Source of the DNA: Bacillota bacterium
Lineage (GTDB): Bacteria > Bacillota > Thermosediminibacteria > Thermosediminibacterales > Thermosediminibacteraceae
Direction: 5' to 3'
NCBI GenBank assembly: GCA_003242255.1
Contig: QGUT01000070.1
Location: 1 to 7,948 of the forward strand
Length of the DNA stretch: 7,948 nt
The notes below the pieces were generated by a model. The model was not told the origin of the DNA, ran no database searches, and saw only the letters and a list, made by a program, of their open reading frames with translations. Position 1 is the first letter of the stretch. Each line of letters begins with the position of its first letter. This document shows positions 1 to 5,398 of this stretch, in pieces. A program made the position numbers and the translations under genes.

Positions 1-146
1 CCGTAAAATGGCTCTACGAACTTCCAGATTGGCCGGACAAAAGCTGCCTTGTGGAACTCAGCCAGCGGTGGAAGCCGTACAGGACGGTGGCCTCCCTCTA
101 CCTCTGGGAAGCAAAAAACCGGGGCCTGGCTAAAGAGCTTGTATAA
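1..146 (+). CDS. DNA-3-methyladenine glycosylase (AlkA-like, HhH-GPD), C-terminal fragment
   Basis: This is the last part of a gene that begins before the window; the first whole codon is at base 3, and 47 residues are readable before TAA at 144-146. The tail contains LSQRWKPYRTVASLYLWEA, which resembles the closing segment of HhH-GPD base-excision glycosylases of the AlkA type, where an Arg-Trp-x-Pro-(Trp/Tyr)-Arg motif precedes the last helix. Such enzymes cut alkylated bases such as 3-methyladenine from cytoplasmic DNA. The helix-hairpin-helix and catalytic aspartate lie outside the window, so activity cannot be judged. No terminator follows; trpS starts 57 bases later. The family call rests on this short motif only, and another HhH-GPD member is possible. 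Confidence 0.6.
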   Translation, partial: VKWLYELPDWPDKSCLVELSQRWKPYRTVASLYLWEAKNRGLAKELV

Positions 147-167
147 TATTTTTTTTAGTTGTACAAT
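139..167 (+). promoter_or_regulatory. Candidate sigma-A promoter for trpS
   Basis: TTGTAT (139-144) and TACAAT (162-167) are separated by 17 bases and would start RNA near 174, about 30 bases before trpS. The -10 is good and the -35 is weak (3/6). It overlaps the stop codon of the upstream gene. Another -10-like TATAAT at 142-147 has no -35 partner. Confidence 0.35.
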
Positions 168-202
168 AAATAGAAAAAACGCAGGATGGGATGGGAAGAG
201 AG

Positions 203-1222
203 ATGAACGGCAGGAAAAGGATTTTCAGTGGCGCCCAACCTTCGGGTTCCGTGACTTTGGGCAACTACCTCGGAGCTATAAAGAACTGGGTTGAACTTCA
301 GGACGAGTACGACTGCATTTATTGCATCGTGGACCTGCACGCCCTCACGGTAAGGCAGCAGCCGGAAATTTTTAGGGAAAGGTGCTATTCCTTTTTGGCT
401 CAGTACCTGGCGTGCGGGCTGGACCCGGAAAAGAACATAATATACTTCCAGTCCCACGTCAGCGCCCATGCGGAACTGGCGTGGATTTTGAACTGCTACA
501 CTTACATGGGAGAACTGAGCAGGATGACCCAATTTAAGGAAAAGGCGAGAAAGCACAGCGACAACGTCAACGCCGGACTTTTTACCTATCCGGTGCTGAT
601 GGCCGCCGATATCCTGCTCTTCAAGACCGATCTGGTGCCCGTGGGAGAGGACCAGAAGCAGCACATAGAACTCACCCGGGACATCGCCATCCGGTTCAAC
701 AACCTGTACGGCGAAGTGTTTAAGATACCGGAGGCGTACATCCCCAAAGTCGGTGCCAGGATCATGAGCCTGCAGGAACCCACGAAGAAGATGTCCAAGA
801 GCGATGAAAACGAGAACAGCTACATACTCGTGCTCGACCCTCCGGAATTGATAATGAAGAAGTTTAAAAAAGCGGTCACCGACTCGGAGGCCGTAGTGCG
901 CTATGACGAGAAAAACAAGCCCGGGATAAGCAACCTGATGAACATCTACTCGGCGGTGACGGGGCTCGGCTTTGAACAGATAGAGAAGGAGTTCGAAGGC
1001 CAGGGATACGGGGCTTTCAAGAAAGCCGTGGCCGAGGCGGTTATAGAATGCTTAAGGCCCATCAGGGAAAAATACGAAGAGCTCATGGCAGACCGGAGCT
1101 ACCTGGAAAAGGTCATGAAGGATGGGGCCGAGAGGGCCAACGAAATCGCCTCCCGGACTTTGAGGGAAGTGTACGACAGAATAGGGCTGATGCCGCTTGC
1201 CACAGACAGAGTGACTCTGTAG
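203..1222 (+). CDS. trpS: Tryptophan--tRNA ligase (TrpRS)
   Basis: Class I aminoacyl-tRNA synthetase that activates tryptophan with ATP and charges tRNA-Trp in the cytoplasm. Numbered from ATG 203 (339 residues, close to about 330 in Bacillus), the N-terminus reads KRIFSGAQPSGSVTLGN, with the HIGH-equivalent motif at residues 17-20 (TLGN). GEDQKQH at 148-154 and the KMSKS loop at 196-200 are both intact, as is PKVGARIMSL just before it. The whole length resembles Bacillus-type TrpRS and there is no sign of truncation. An in-frame ATG at 191 would add four residues; 203 was chosen because family members start only a few residues before the KRIFSG-like strand, but neither start has a strong ribosome site. 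It appears to be transcribed alone or with the upstream repair gene. The short leader leaves no space for a T-box. Confidence 0.95.
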   Translation: MNGRKRIFSGAQPSGSVTLGNYLGAIKNWVELQDEYDCIYCIVDLHALTVRQQPEIFRERCYSFLAQYLACGLDPEKNIIYFQSHVSAHAELAWILNCYTYMGELSRMTQFKEKARKHSDNVNAGLFTYPVLMAADILLFKTDLVPVGEDQKQHIELTRDIAIRFNNLYGEVFKIPEAYIPKVGARIMSLQEPTKKMSKSDENENSYILVLDPPELIMKKFKKAVTDSEAVVRYDEKNKPGISNLMNIYSAVTGLGFEQIEKEFEGQGYGAFKKAVAEAVIECLRPIREKYEELMADRSYLEKVMKDGAERANEIASRTLREVYDRIGLMPLATDRVTL

Positions 1223-1226
1223 GCCC

Positions 1227-1254
1227 TTGACTGGAGATTTTCATAAGCTAAAAT
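1227..1254 (+). promoter_or_regulatory. Sigma-A promoter of the ECF S-component gene
   Basis: TTGACT (1227-1232) and TAAAAT (1249-1254) are 16 bases apart, each one base off consensus. RNA would start near 1261, leaving a leader of about 56 bases. It lies directly after the trpS stop, so the next gene probably has its own transcript. Confidence 0.6.
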
Positions 1255-1316
1255 AGAAGTGAAGGGATTTTGACCTGACGCAAGGGTTGAAGGTCCTGAG
1301 CGAAGGGGGTGAGTAT

Positions 1317-1796
1317 GTGAAAGATACCAGATCTTTGACCCGGACGGCCTTATTGCTGGCCATAACCCTGGTCATCCAGTACATGAAAATGCCGCAGTTA
1401 CTTACCGGCTCGCTGGTTAATGCGATGCTCATCATCGCGGGGAGCACGGTGGGCACCTTTTCGGGAGTCACCGTAGGCCTCTTGACTCCTGCCATCGCTC
1501 TGCTGGTGGGCATTCTAAAGTTCCCGCCGATGGTCCCGTTCATAATGGCTGGGAACGCCCTTTACGTCTACCTTTACTCCACGCAGAAAAACGCCGTTTT
1601 AAAAATCGCGCTGCCTTCCGTGGCAAAGTACGCATGGCTTTCGGCTTCGGTGCTGTACATTTTAAATTGGTTCGGCGTAAAGGTGCCCCAGCCGGTGGTT
1701 CAGGCTTTTACTCTGCCGCAGCTCATCACGGCTCTGATAGGAGCGACGATAGGCATAGCCGTGACGTCCCTTTTGTCGAAAAAGGTCTCGGCTTGA
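1317..1796 (+). CDS. Putative ECF transporter S component (small integral membrane protein)
   Basis: A 159-residue hydrophobic protein with roughly five or six membrane segments: about 10-27, 36-67 (probably two), 72-87, 96-118 and 132-153. The basic N-terminus with TRTALLLAI, the GLLTPAIALLVGI stretch and VPFIMAGNALYV resemble substrate-binding S components of energy-coupling-factor vitamin or metal transporters; such proteins bind substrate in the membrane and work with a shared EcfA/EcfA'/EcfT module. No ATPase or T subunit is in the window, as expected for a solitary S component using a distant module. The substrate cannot be read from sequence. GTG 1317 was chosen because AAGGGGGTGA at 1303-1312, 9/10 identical to the ideal ribosome site, ends four bases before it; a TTG at 1287 would add ten residues but has no such site. 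The gene is flanked by its own promoter and terminator. Confidence 0.7.
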   Translation: MKDTRSLTRTALLLAITLVIQYMKMPQLLTGSLVNAMLIIAGSTVGTFSGVTVGLLTPAIALLVGILKFPPMVPFIMAGNALYVYLYSTQKNAVLKIALPSVAKYAWLSASVLYILNWFGVKVPQPVVQAFTLPQLITALIGATIGIAVTSLLSKKVSA

Positions 1797-1800
1797 AGGG

Positions 1801-1827
1801 AAAAGGGCCGAAAGGCCCTTTTTCTTT
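1801..1827 (+). terminator. Rho-independent terminator after the S-component gene
   Basis: AAAAGGGCC (1801-1809), a GAAA tetraloop (1810-1813) and GGCCCTTTT (1814-1822) form a perfect 9-bp stem that runs into a T-rich tail. It starts five bases after the TGA stop. Confidence 0.9.
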
Positions 1828-2058
1828 ATCTGCACTCCCCGATGTTTATGCGATAAGCCCTGTCCCAAAAAGTAAAATTAGAATTATATAGTCTGAATAG
1901 GTACGACTTGTAAAAATGGAATAATAATGCATAGTATGAAGGGATTGGGATAAAATATAATTAGCCGACAGACCTTGAATTAGAGAGAATTTGGGAAAAA
2001 TGACCTGAAAACGCAGCCGCTACAAGACTTTTTTAAAGGTTTTAAGGCGTGGTATCTA
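1828..2058 (+). other. AT-rich intergenic stretch with no recognisable gene
   Basis: Between the terminator and the groES promoter there is visibly AT-rich sequence with frequent stops in all forward frames. Only very short ATG-started peptides occur. A lone TATAAT at 1956-1961 has no convincing -35. No tRNA, known riboswitch or paired insertion-sequence ends were recognised by eye. It may be spacer or decayed sequence. Confidence 0.5.
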
Positions 2059-2087
2059 TTGATTTTACAATATTGATAAGATATGAT
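2059..2087 (+). promoter_or_regulatory. Sigma-A promoter of groES-groEL
   Basis: TTGATT (2059-2064), a 17-base spacer and TATGAT (2082-2087) predict a start near 2094. That places the CIRCE element at the very 5' end of the transcript, the usual arrangement for HrcA-repressed chaperonin operons. Confidence 0.75.
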
Positions 2088-2098
2088 ATAAATTGCTA

Positions 2099-2125
2099 TT
2101 AGCACTCACTTGGTAAGAGTGCTAA
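2099..2125 (+). promoter_or_regulatory. CIRCE operator (HrcA binding site)
   Basis: TTAGCACTC (2099-2107), nine bases, then GAGTGCTAA (2117-2125) match the classical CIRCE inverted repeat without a mismatch. HrcA, whose activity depends on GroEL, binds this element as DNA and represses until heat stress. hrcA itself is not in this window. Confidence 0.97.
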
Positions 2126-2159
2126 TAATGTGTTTAAAAATTGAAAAAGGAGGGTTAAC

Positions 2160-2444
2160 ATGAACATTAAGCCATTAGGTGATCGCGTGGTCATCAAAGT
2201 GCTGGACAAGGAAGAGAAGACCAAAGGCGGCATAGTGTTGCCCGACACCGCCAAGGAGAAACCCCAGAGGGGCGAAGTGATCGCAGTAGGAACCGGTGAG
2301 ATCATCGATGGCAAGAAAGTCCCGCTCGAAGTCAAAGTGGGCGACAAGGTAATCTTCTCGAAATACGCAGGAACCGAAGTGAAACTGGACGATCAGGAAT
2401 ACCTCATCTTGAGGCAAAGCGATATCCTGGCCATCGTGGAATAA
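2160..2444 (+). CDS. groES: Co-chaperonin GroES (Hsp10)
   Basis: A 94-residue protein of normal family length that forms the heptameric lid of the GroEL folding chamber in the cytoplasm. The opening MNIKPLGDRVVIKV is the standard first strand. The mobile loop (about 17-32) holds the Ile-Val-Leu tripeptide at 25-27 that docks on GroEL, followed by PDTAKEKPQRGEV. The end has the usual EYLILRQSDILAIVE strand. ATG 2160 is preceded by AAGGAGGG at 2147-2154. It is the first gene of the groES-groEL operon, 23 bases before groEL, under the CIRCE element. Nothing is unusual in it. Confidence 0.98.
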   Translation: MNIKPLGDRVVIKVLDKEEKTKGGIVLPDTAKEKPQRGEVIAVGTGEIIDGKKVPLEVKVGDKVIFSKYAGTEVKLDDQEYLILRQSDILAIVE

Positions 2445-2467
2445 ATTAGAGGGGGAGGTTTGGAAGA

Positions 2468-4078
2468 ATGGCAAAGCAGATTAAGTTCAACGAAGATGCC
2501 AGAAGAGCCCTGCTGAGGGGTATTGACAAACTGGCTGATACCGTAAAAGTGACTTTGGGGCCCAAAGGCCGCAACGTGGTCCTCGACAAGAAATTCGGTA
2601 CCCCGACGATCACCAATGACGGCGTGACTATAGCTAGGGAAATCGAACTGGAAGATCCCTTTGAGAACATGGGAGCCCAGCTGATCAAAGAAGTGGCCAC
2701 CAAGACCCAGGACGTAGCTGGCGACGGAACGACCACTGCCACACTGCTGGCCCAGGCAATCATCCATGAGGGCATGAAGAACGTAGTCGCCGGTGCCAAC
2801 CCGATGCTCATCAAGAGGGGCATCGAAAAGGCGGTAAAGGCGGTAGTGGAAGAACTGAAGACCTTCAGCAAACCGGTGGAGACCAAAGAGGCTATAGCCC
2901 AGGTTGCATCCATATCGGCGGCGGACGAAGAGATAGGTAACCTGATCGCCGAGGCCATGGAAAAGGTCGGCAAGGACGGGGTAATCACCGTAGAAGAATC
3001 CAAGACCATAGGCACCACCTTAGAAGTAGTAGAAGGAATGGAATTCGACAGAGGCTACATATCCCCGTACATGGTAACCGATGCGGAAAAGATGGAAGCT
3101 GTTCTCGATGACCCGTACATCCTCATCACCGATAAGAAGCTGTCCAACGTGCAGGACCTGCTGCCCATCCTCGAAAAGGTAGTGCAGGCTGGGGCCAAGC
3201 TCCTCATCATCGCCGAAGATGTAGAAGGCGAAGCTCTCGCTACCCTGGTTGTGAACAAGCTGCGCGGCACCTTGATGAGCGTGGCAGTAAAGGCTCCTGG
3301 CTTTGGTGACCGCCGGAAGGCCATGCTCCAGGATATCGCCATCCTCACCGGAGGCCAGGTGATTTCCGAAGAGCTCGGCATAGACCTCAAGTCGGCGACC
3401 ATGGATATGCTCGGCAGGGCAAGACAGGTCAAGGTCAACAAAGAAAAGACCATCATCGTCGACGGCGCAGGCAGCAAGGAAGAAATCAAGAAGCGCATCA
3501 ACTCCATCAAAGCCCAGATCGAAGAGACGACCTCCGACTTCGACAGAGAAAAACTGCAGGAGCGCCTTGCTAAGTTGGCCGGCGGCGTTGCCGTGATCAA
3601 GGTCGGCGCTGCTACCGAGACCGAGCTCAAAGAGAAGAAGCACCGCATCGAGGACGCCCTCTCCGCCACCAAGGCTGCTGTCGAAGAGGGTATCGTGCCC
3701 GGCGGCGGAACTGCCTTCATCAACGCTCTGTCCGCCCTCGACAGGGTCGAAGCGGAAGGCGACGAGAAGGTCGGTGTGGACATTATAAGGAAGGCCCTCG
3801 AGGAGCCCGTAAGGCAGATAGCCTACAACGCCGGATTGGACGGCTCCGTGATCGTTGAGAAACTCAAGGGCATGGAGAAAGGCATCGGTTTCGATGCGCT
3901 CCGCGGCGAGTTCTGCGACATGATCAAGAAAGGCATCGTCGACCCGACCAAGGTGACCCGTTCGACGCTGCAGAACGCCGCAAGCCTTGCAGCCATGGTG
4001 CTCACCACCGAAGCCGTTGTGGCAGATATCCCCGAAAAAGAAAAGAACCCGTCCATGCCCAATCCGGACATGTATTAA
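2468..4078 (+). CDS. groEL: Chaperonin GroEL (Hsp60)
   Basis: A 536-residue ATP-driven chaperonin that forms the double-ring cage and works with GroES. The catalytic and nucleotide-contact residues are in place: Asp51 in ITNDGV, Asp86 in AGDGTTTAT, the Gly412-Gly414 loop in VPGGGTAF, and Asp396 in RIEDAL (the Asp398 of E. coli that activates hydrolysis). ATG 2468 has a GGGGGAGG ribosome site at 2451-2458. It is the second gene of the CIRCE-controlled operon and is closed by a strong terminator. The carboxyl end is unusual: it finishes with NPSMPNPDMY and lacks the Gly-Gly-Met repeats that line the cavity floor in most bacterial GroELs. The rest appears complete and uninterrupted. Confidence 0.98.
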   Translation: MAKQIKFNEDARRALLRGIDKLADTVKVTLGPKGRNVVLDKKFGTPTITNDGVTIAREIELEDPFENMGAQLIKEVATKTQDVAGDGTTTATLLAQAIIHEGMKNVVAGANPMLIKRGIEKAVKAVVEELKTFSKPVETKEAIAQVASISAADEEIGNLIAEAMEKVGKDGVITVEESKTIGTTLEVVEGMEFDRGYISPYMVTDAEKMEAVLDDPYILITDKKLSNVQDLLPILEKVVQAGAKLLIIAEDVEGEALATLVVNKLRGTLMSVAVKAPGFGDRRKAMLQDIAILTGGQVISEELGIDLKSATMDMLGRARQVKVNKEKTIIVDGAGSKEEIKKRINSIKAQIEETTSDFDREKLQERLAKLAGGVAVIKVGAATETELKEKKHRIEDALSATKAAVEEGIVPGGGTAFINALSALDRVEAEGDEKVGVDIIRKALEEPVRQIAYNAGLDGSVIVEKLKGMEKGIGFDALRGEFCDMIKKGIVDPTKVTRSTLQNAASLAAMVLTTEAVVADIPEKEKNPSMPNPDMY

Positions 4079-4091
4079 TTTAAAATCGAAG

Positions 4092-4126
4092 AAAAAATCC
4101 CGCCGAAAAATTCGGCGGGATTTTTT
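4092..4126 (+). terminator. Rho-independent terminator of the groESL operon
   Basis: A perfect 16-bp stem, AAAAAATCCCGCCGAA (4092-4107) against TTCGGCGGGATTTTTT (4111-4126), closes a three-base AAA loop. With A-runs opposite T-runs it could also end transcripts coming from the other strand. Confidence 0.95.
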
Positions 4127-4129
4127 CTG

Positions 4130-4158
4130 TTGAAAATTTTGAGGTTATGTTATATACT
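4130..4158 (+). promoter_or_regulatory. Sigma-A promoter of the 108-residue unknown gene
   Basis: TTGAAA (4130-4135), 17 bases, TATACT (4153-4158), each one base off consensus. RNA would begin about 4165, immediately before the palindrome at 4169-4180. A weaker second candidate is TTGGAA (4202-4207) with TATAAG (4225-4230). Confidence 0.65.
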
Positions 4159-4168
4159 TAATTTGTCA

Positions 4169-4180
4169 GAACAATTGTTC
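4169..4180 (+). promoter_or_regulatory. LexA (DinR) box-like palindrome
   Basis: GAACAATTGTTC is a perfect 12-bp palindrome and matches the GAAC-N4-GTTC core of the Bacillota SOS box. It sits about 11 bases after the -10, over the predicted start of transcription, where a bound repressor would block initiation. The site match is seen directly; LexA control is inferred. Confidence 0.5.
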
Positions 4181-4258
4181 GGTTATATTTCTGTCATAGC
4201 TTTGGAAAAGCGAGCATATATGTATATAAGGACAGTTTGTCCAGACCATAGGGGGTGC

Positions 4259-4585
4259 ATGGAATTGAATTCGGTGGTTTTTGAAATAAGGCGCAGGCTC
4301 TTCAAAGTTCCCCGGCCTTCCTTCGTCGCAGCTCTCTTAAAGGAGGACGGCACGGTCATCGACATCATACCTGCCCTGGACAATAAGGCCATAGAAGCGG
4401 CGGCGAGCCGGCGGAGGGCCCGGAGGGCGGTCATAGTAGCCTTCCTTGAGAGCATATCGCAGGAGAAACTCAGGGAAATGGTGCAGAGGTACAACGGGCT
4501 GAAGCTGGAAACCGAATTTTACGCTATCGTCCAGGACAGGCCCACCTACTACACCGTAGCCCGCCTCGAGAAAAAAGCGGTGTAA
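4259..4585 (+). CDS. Conserved-looking hypothetical protein, 108 residues, possibly SOS-controlled
   Basis: I do not recognise this family. The protein is soluble-looking, with no signal peptide or membrane segment. It appears to alternate strands and helices: a strand at about 20-34 (FVAALLKEDGTVIDIIP), a strongly basic Arg-rich helix at 49-56 (SRRRARRA), a hydrophobic stretch VIVAFLES, a charged helix (SQEKLREMVQRYNG), and a final strand pair ending YYTVARLEKKAV. ATG 4259 follows AGGGGGTG at 4250-4257, but the gap is only about three bases; TTG at 4265 has better spacing and would remove two residues. The open frame extends back to 4130, but that part overlaps the promoter and operator and is unlikely to be translated. 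A dedicated promoter with a LexA-like operator precedes it. A role in DNA damage response is a guess from that site alone. Confidence 0.6.
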   Translation: MELNSVVFEIRRRLFKVPRPSFVAALLKEDGTVIDIIPALDNKAIEAAASRRRARRAVIVAFLESISQEKLREMVQRYNGLKLETEFYAIVQDRPTYYTVARLEKKAV

Positions 4586-4601
4586 AAGGACTTCGCCGTT
4601 G

Positions 4602-4610
4602 TGTTATAAT
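4602..4610 (+). promoter_or_regulatory. Extended -10 promoter for the two-component operon
   Basis: TGTTATAAT holds a perfect TATAAT at 4605-4610 preceded by TG at the extended -10 position; no good -35 is visible 16-18 bases upstream, which extended -10 promoters tolerate. RNA would start near 4617, upstream of the hairpin at 4645-4662. Confidence 0.5.
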
Positions 4611-4617
4611 TGAAAAC

Positions 4618-4668
4618 AAGAGGTTATCTCATTGACGATTCGGGGCCTCTTTATAAAGGGGCTTTTTT
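4618..4668 (+). promoter_or_regulatory. Attenuator-like leader: terminator with competing antiterminator stem
   Basis: GCCTCTT (4645-4651) pairs with AAGGGGC (4656-4662), including one G-T pair, and six Ts follow at 4663-4668: an intrinsic terminator. Its left arm can instead pair with an upstream segment, AAGAGG (4618-4623) with CCTCTT (4647-4652), which would open the terminator. The hairpin may equally be just the terminator of the upstream 108-residue gene. No known riboswitch class was recognised. Confidence 0.45.
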
Positions 4669-4684
4669 GTAGGGGGGCTTCGCT

Positions 4685-5398
4685 ATGCAGCAGGTGTCCT
4701 TCGGAAGGATACTGGTGGTGGAGGATGAGGACTCGATACGCCGGTTCATAGTGATAAACCTGAAAAGAAGCGGATACGAGGTGCTGGAGGCAGCCACCGG
4801 CGAGGAGGCTCTGGCGGTTGCGGAAGAGCAAAGGCCGGACCTCATCGTGCTGGACGTGATGCTGCCGGGCATGGACGGCTTTGAGGTGTGCCGAATCCTT
4901 CGGGAAAGGCAGCCCGAAATGGCTGTCATCATGCTGACGGCCCGGGGCCAGGCCATGGACAAGATAATGGGCCTCGAATTGGGAGCCGACGACTATCTGG
5001 TAAAGCCCTTCGACCCTCTGGAGCTTACGGCCAGGATAAGGGCGGTGCTGCGACGGATTAAAAAGGGCGGTCTGCAGGAAGACCGCATTAGCTCCGGCCC
5101 TTTTGTGCTGGACCTCAAGGGGCACAGGGTTTTGAAAGGCGGCGAAGAACTGGACCTTACTCCTACCGAGTACAACCTGATGCTGCTCTTCATGAAAAAC
5201 CCGGGTAAGGCCTTCAGCAGGGATGAGATCTTGAATTCCATCTGGGGCGTGGATTACGTGGGTGACCCCAAGACCGTGGATGTGTACGTTAAGAGGTTGA
5301 GGGGGAAGATAGAAGAAAATCCGGCATCGCCCCGGTATATCGAGACAGTATGGGGAGTGGGATACCGGTGGAGGGGGGAAGCATCTGAAAGGAATTAG
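4685..5398 (+). CDS. OmpR/PhoB-family response regulator
   Basis: A 237-residue cytoplasmic transcription factor driven by phosphorylation. The receiver domain (about 8-120) has the acidic pocket Glu13-Asp14, phospho-acceptor Asp57 in VLDVMLPGMDG, switch Thr85 in MLTARG and Lys107 in VKPF, all as expected. The C-terminal winged helix (about 135-230) carries LTPTEYNLMLLFMKNPGKAF, the recognition-helix region DPKTVDVYVKRLRGKIE and the wing ETVWGVGYRW. ATG 4685 has AGGGGGG at 4671-4677. The kinase follows directly and overlaps its end if the CTG start is used, so the two are co-translated partners. An extended -10 promoter and an attenuator-like hairpin precede it. The input signal and target genes cannot be read here; resemblance to PhoB or ResD is at family level only. 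Confidence 0.95.
   Translation: MQQVSFGRILVVEDEDSIRRFIVINLKRSGYEVLEAATGEEALAVAEEQRPDLIVLDVMLPGMDGFEVCRILRERQPEMAVIMLTARGQAMDKIMGLELGADDYLVKPFDPLELTARIRAVLRRIKKGGLQEDRISSGPFVLDLKGHRVLKGGEELDLTPTEYNLMLLFMKNPGKAFSRDEILNSIWGVDYVGDPKTVDVYVKRLRGKIEENPASPRYIETVWGVGYRWRGEASERN

Noticed and set aside
147..202. Possible T-box upstream of trpS
   Set aside because: Only about 56 bases separate the genes and no specifier loop, T-box sequence or terminator is present.
155..664. 169-codon minus-strand open frame opposite trpS
   Set aside because: It lies opposite conserved TrpRS sequence and has no recognisable domain.
1206..1220. Palindrome ACAGAGTGACTCTGT next to the trpS stop
   Set aside because: It is inside the coding end and no T-run follows, so it is not an intrinsic terminator.
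1261..1316. Resemblance of CCTGA...GCGAAGGG to the 3' part of a TPP riboswitch
   Set aside because: The leader is too short and the CTGAGA part and the other helices of a TPP riboswitch are missing.
1862..1877. TGTCCCAAAAAGTAAA as a possible insertion-sequence end
   Set aside because: No matching inverted end, target duplication or transposase remnant was found nearby; only a weak ACTTTTT match occurs near 2025.
3055..3783. 242-codon minus-strand open frame opposite groEL
   Set aside because: Ser-rich composition is the expected mirror of GroEL codons; no domain or regulatory signal.
4130..4258. N-terminal extension of the 108-residue protein from TTG 4130
   Set aside because: It overlaps the -35/-10 elements and the palindrome, begins just after a terminator, and has no ribosome site.
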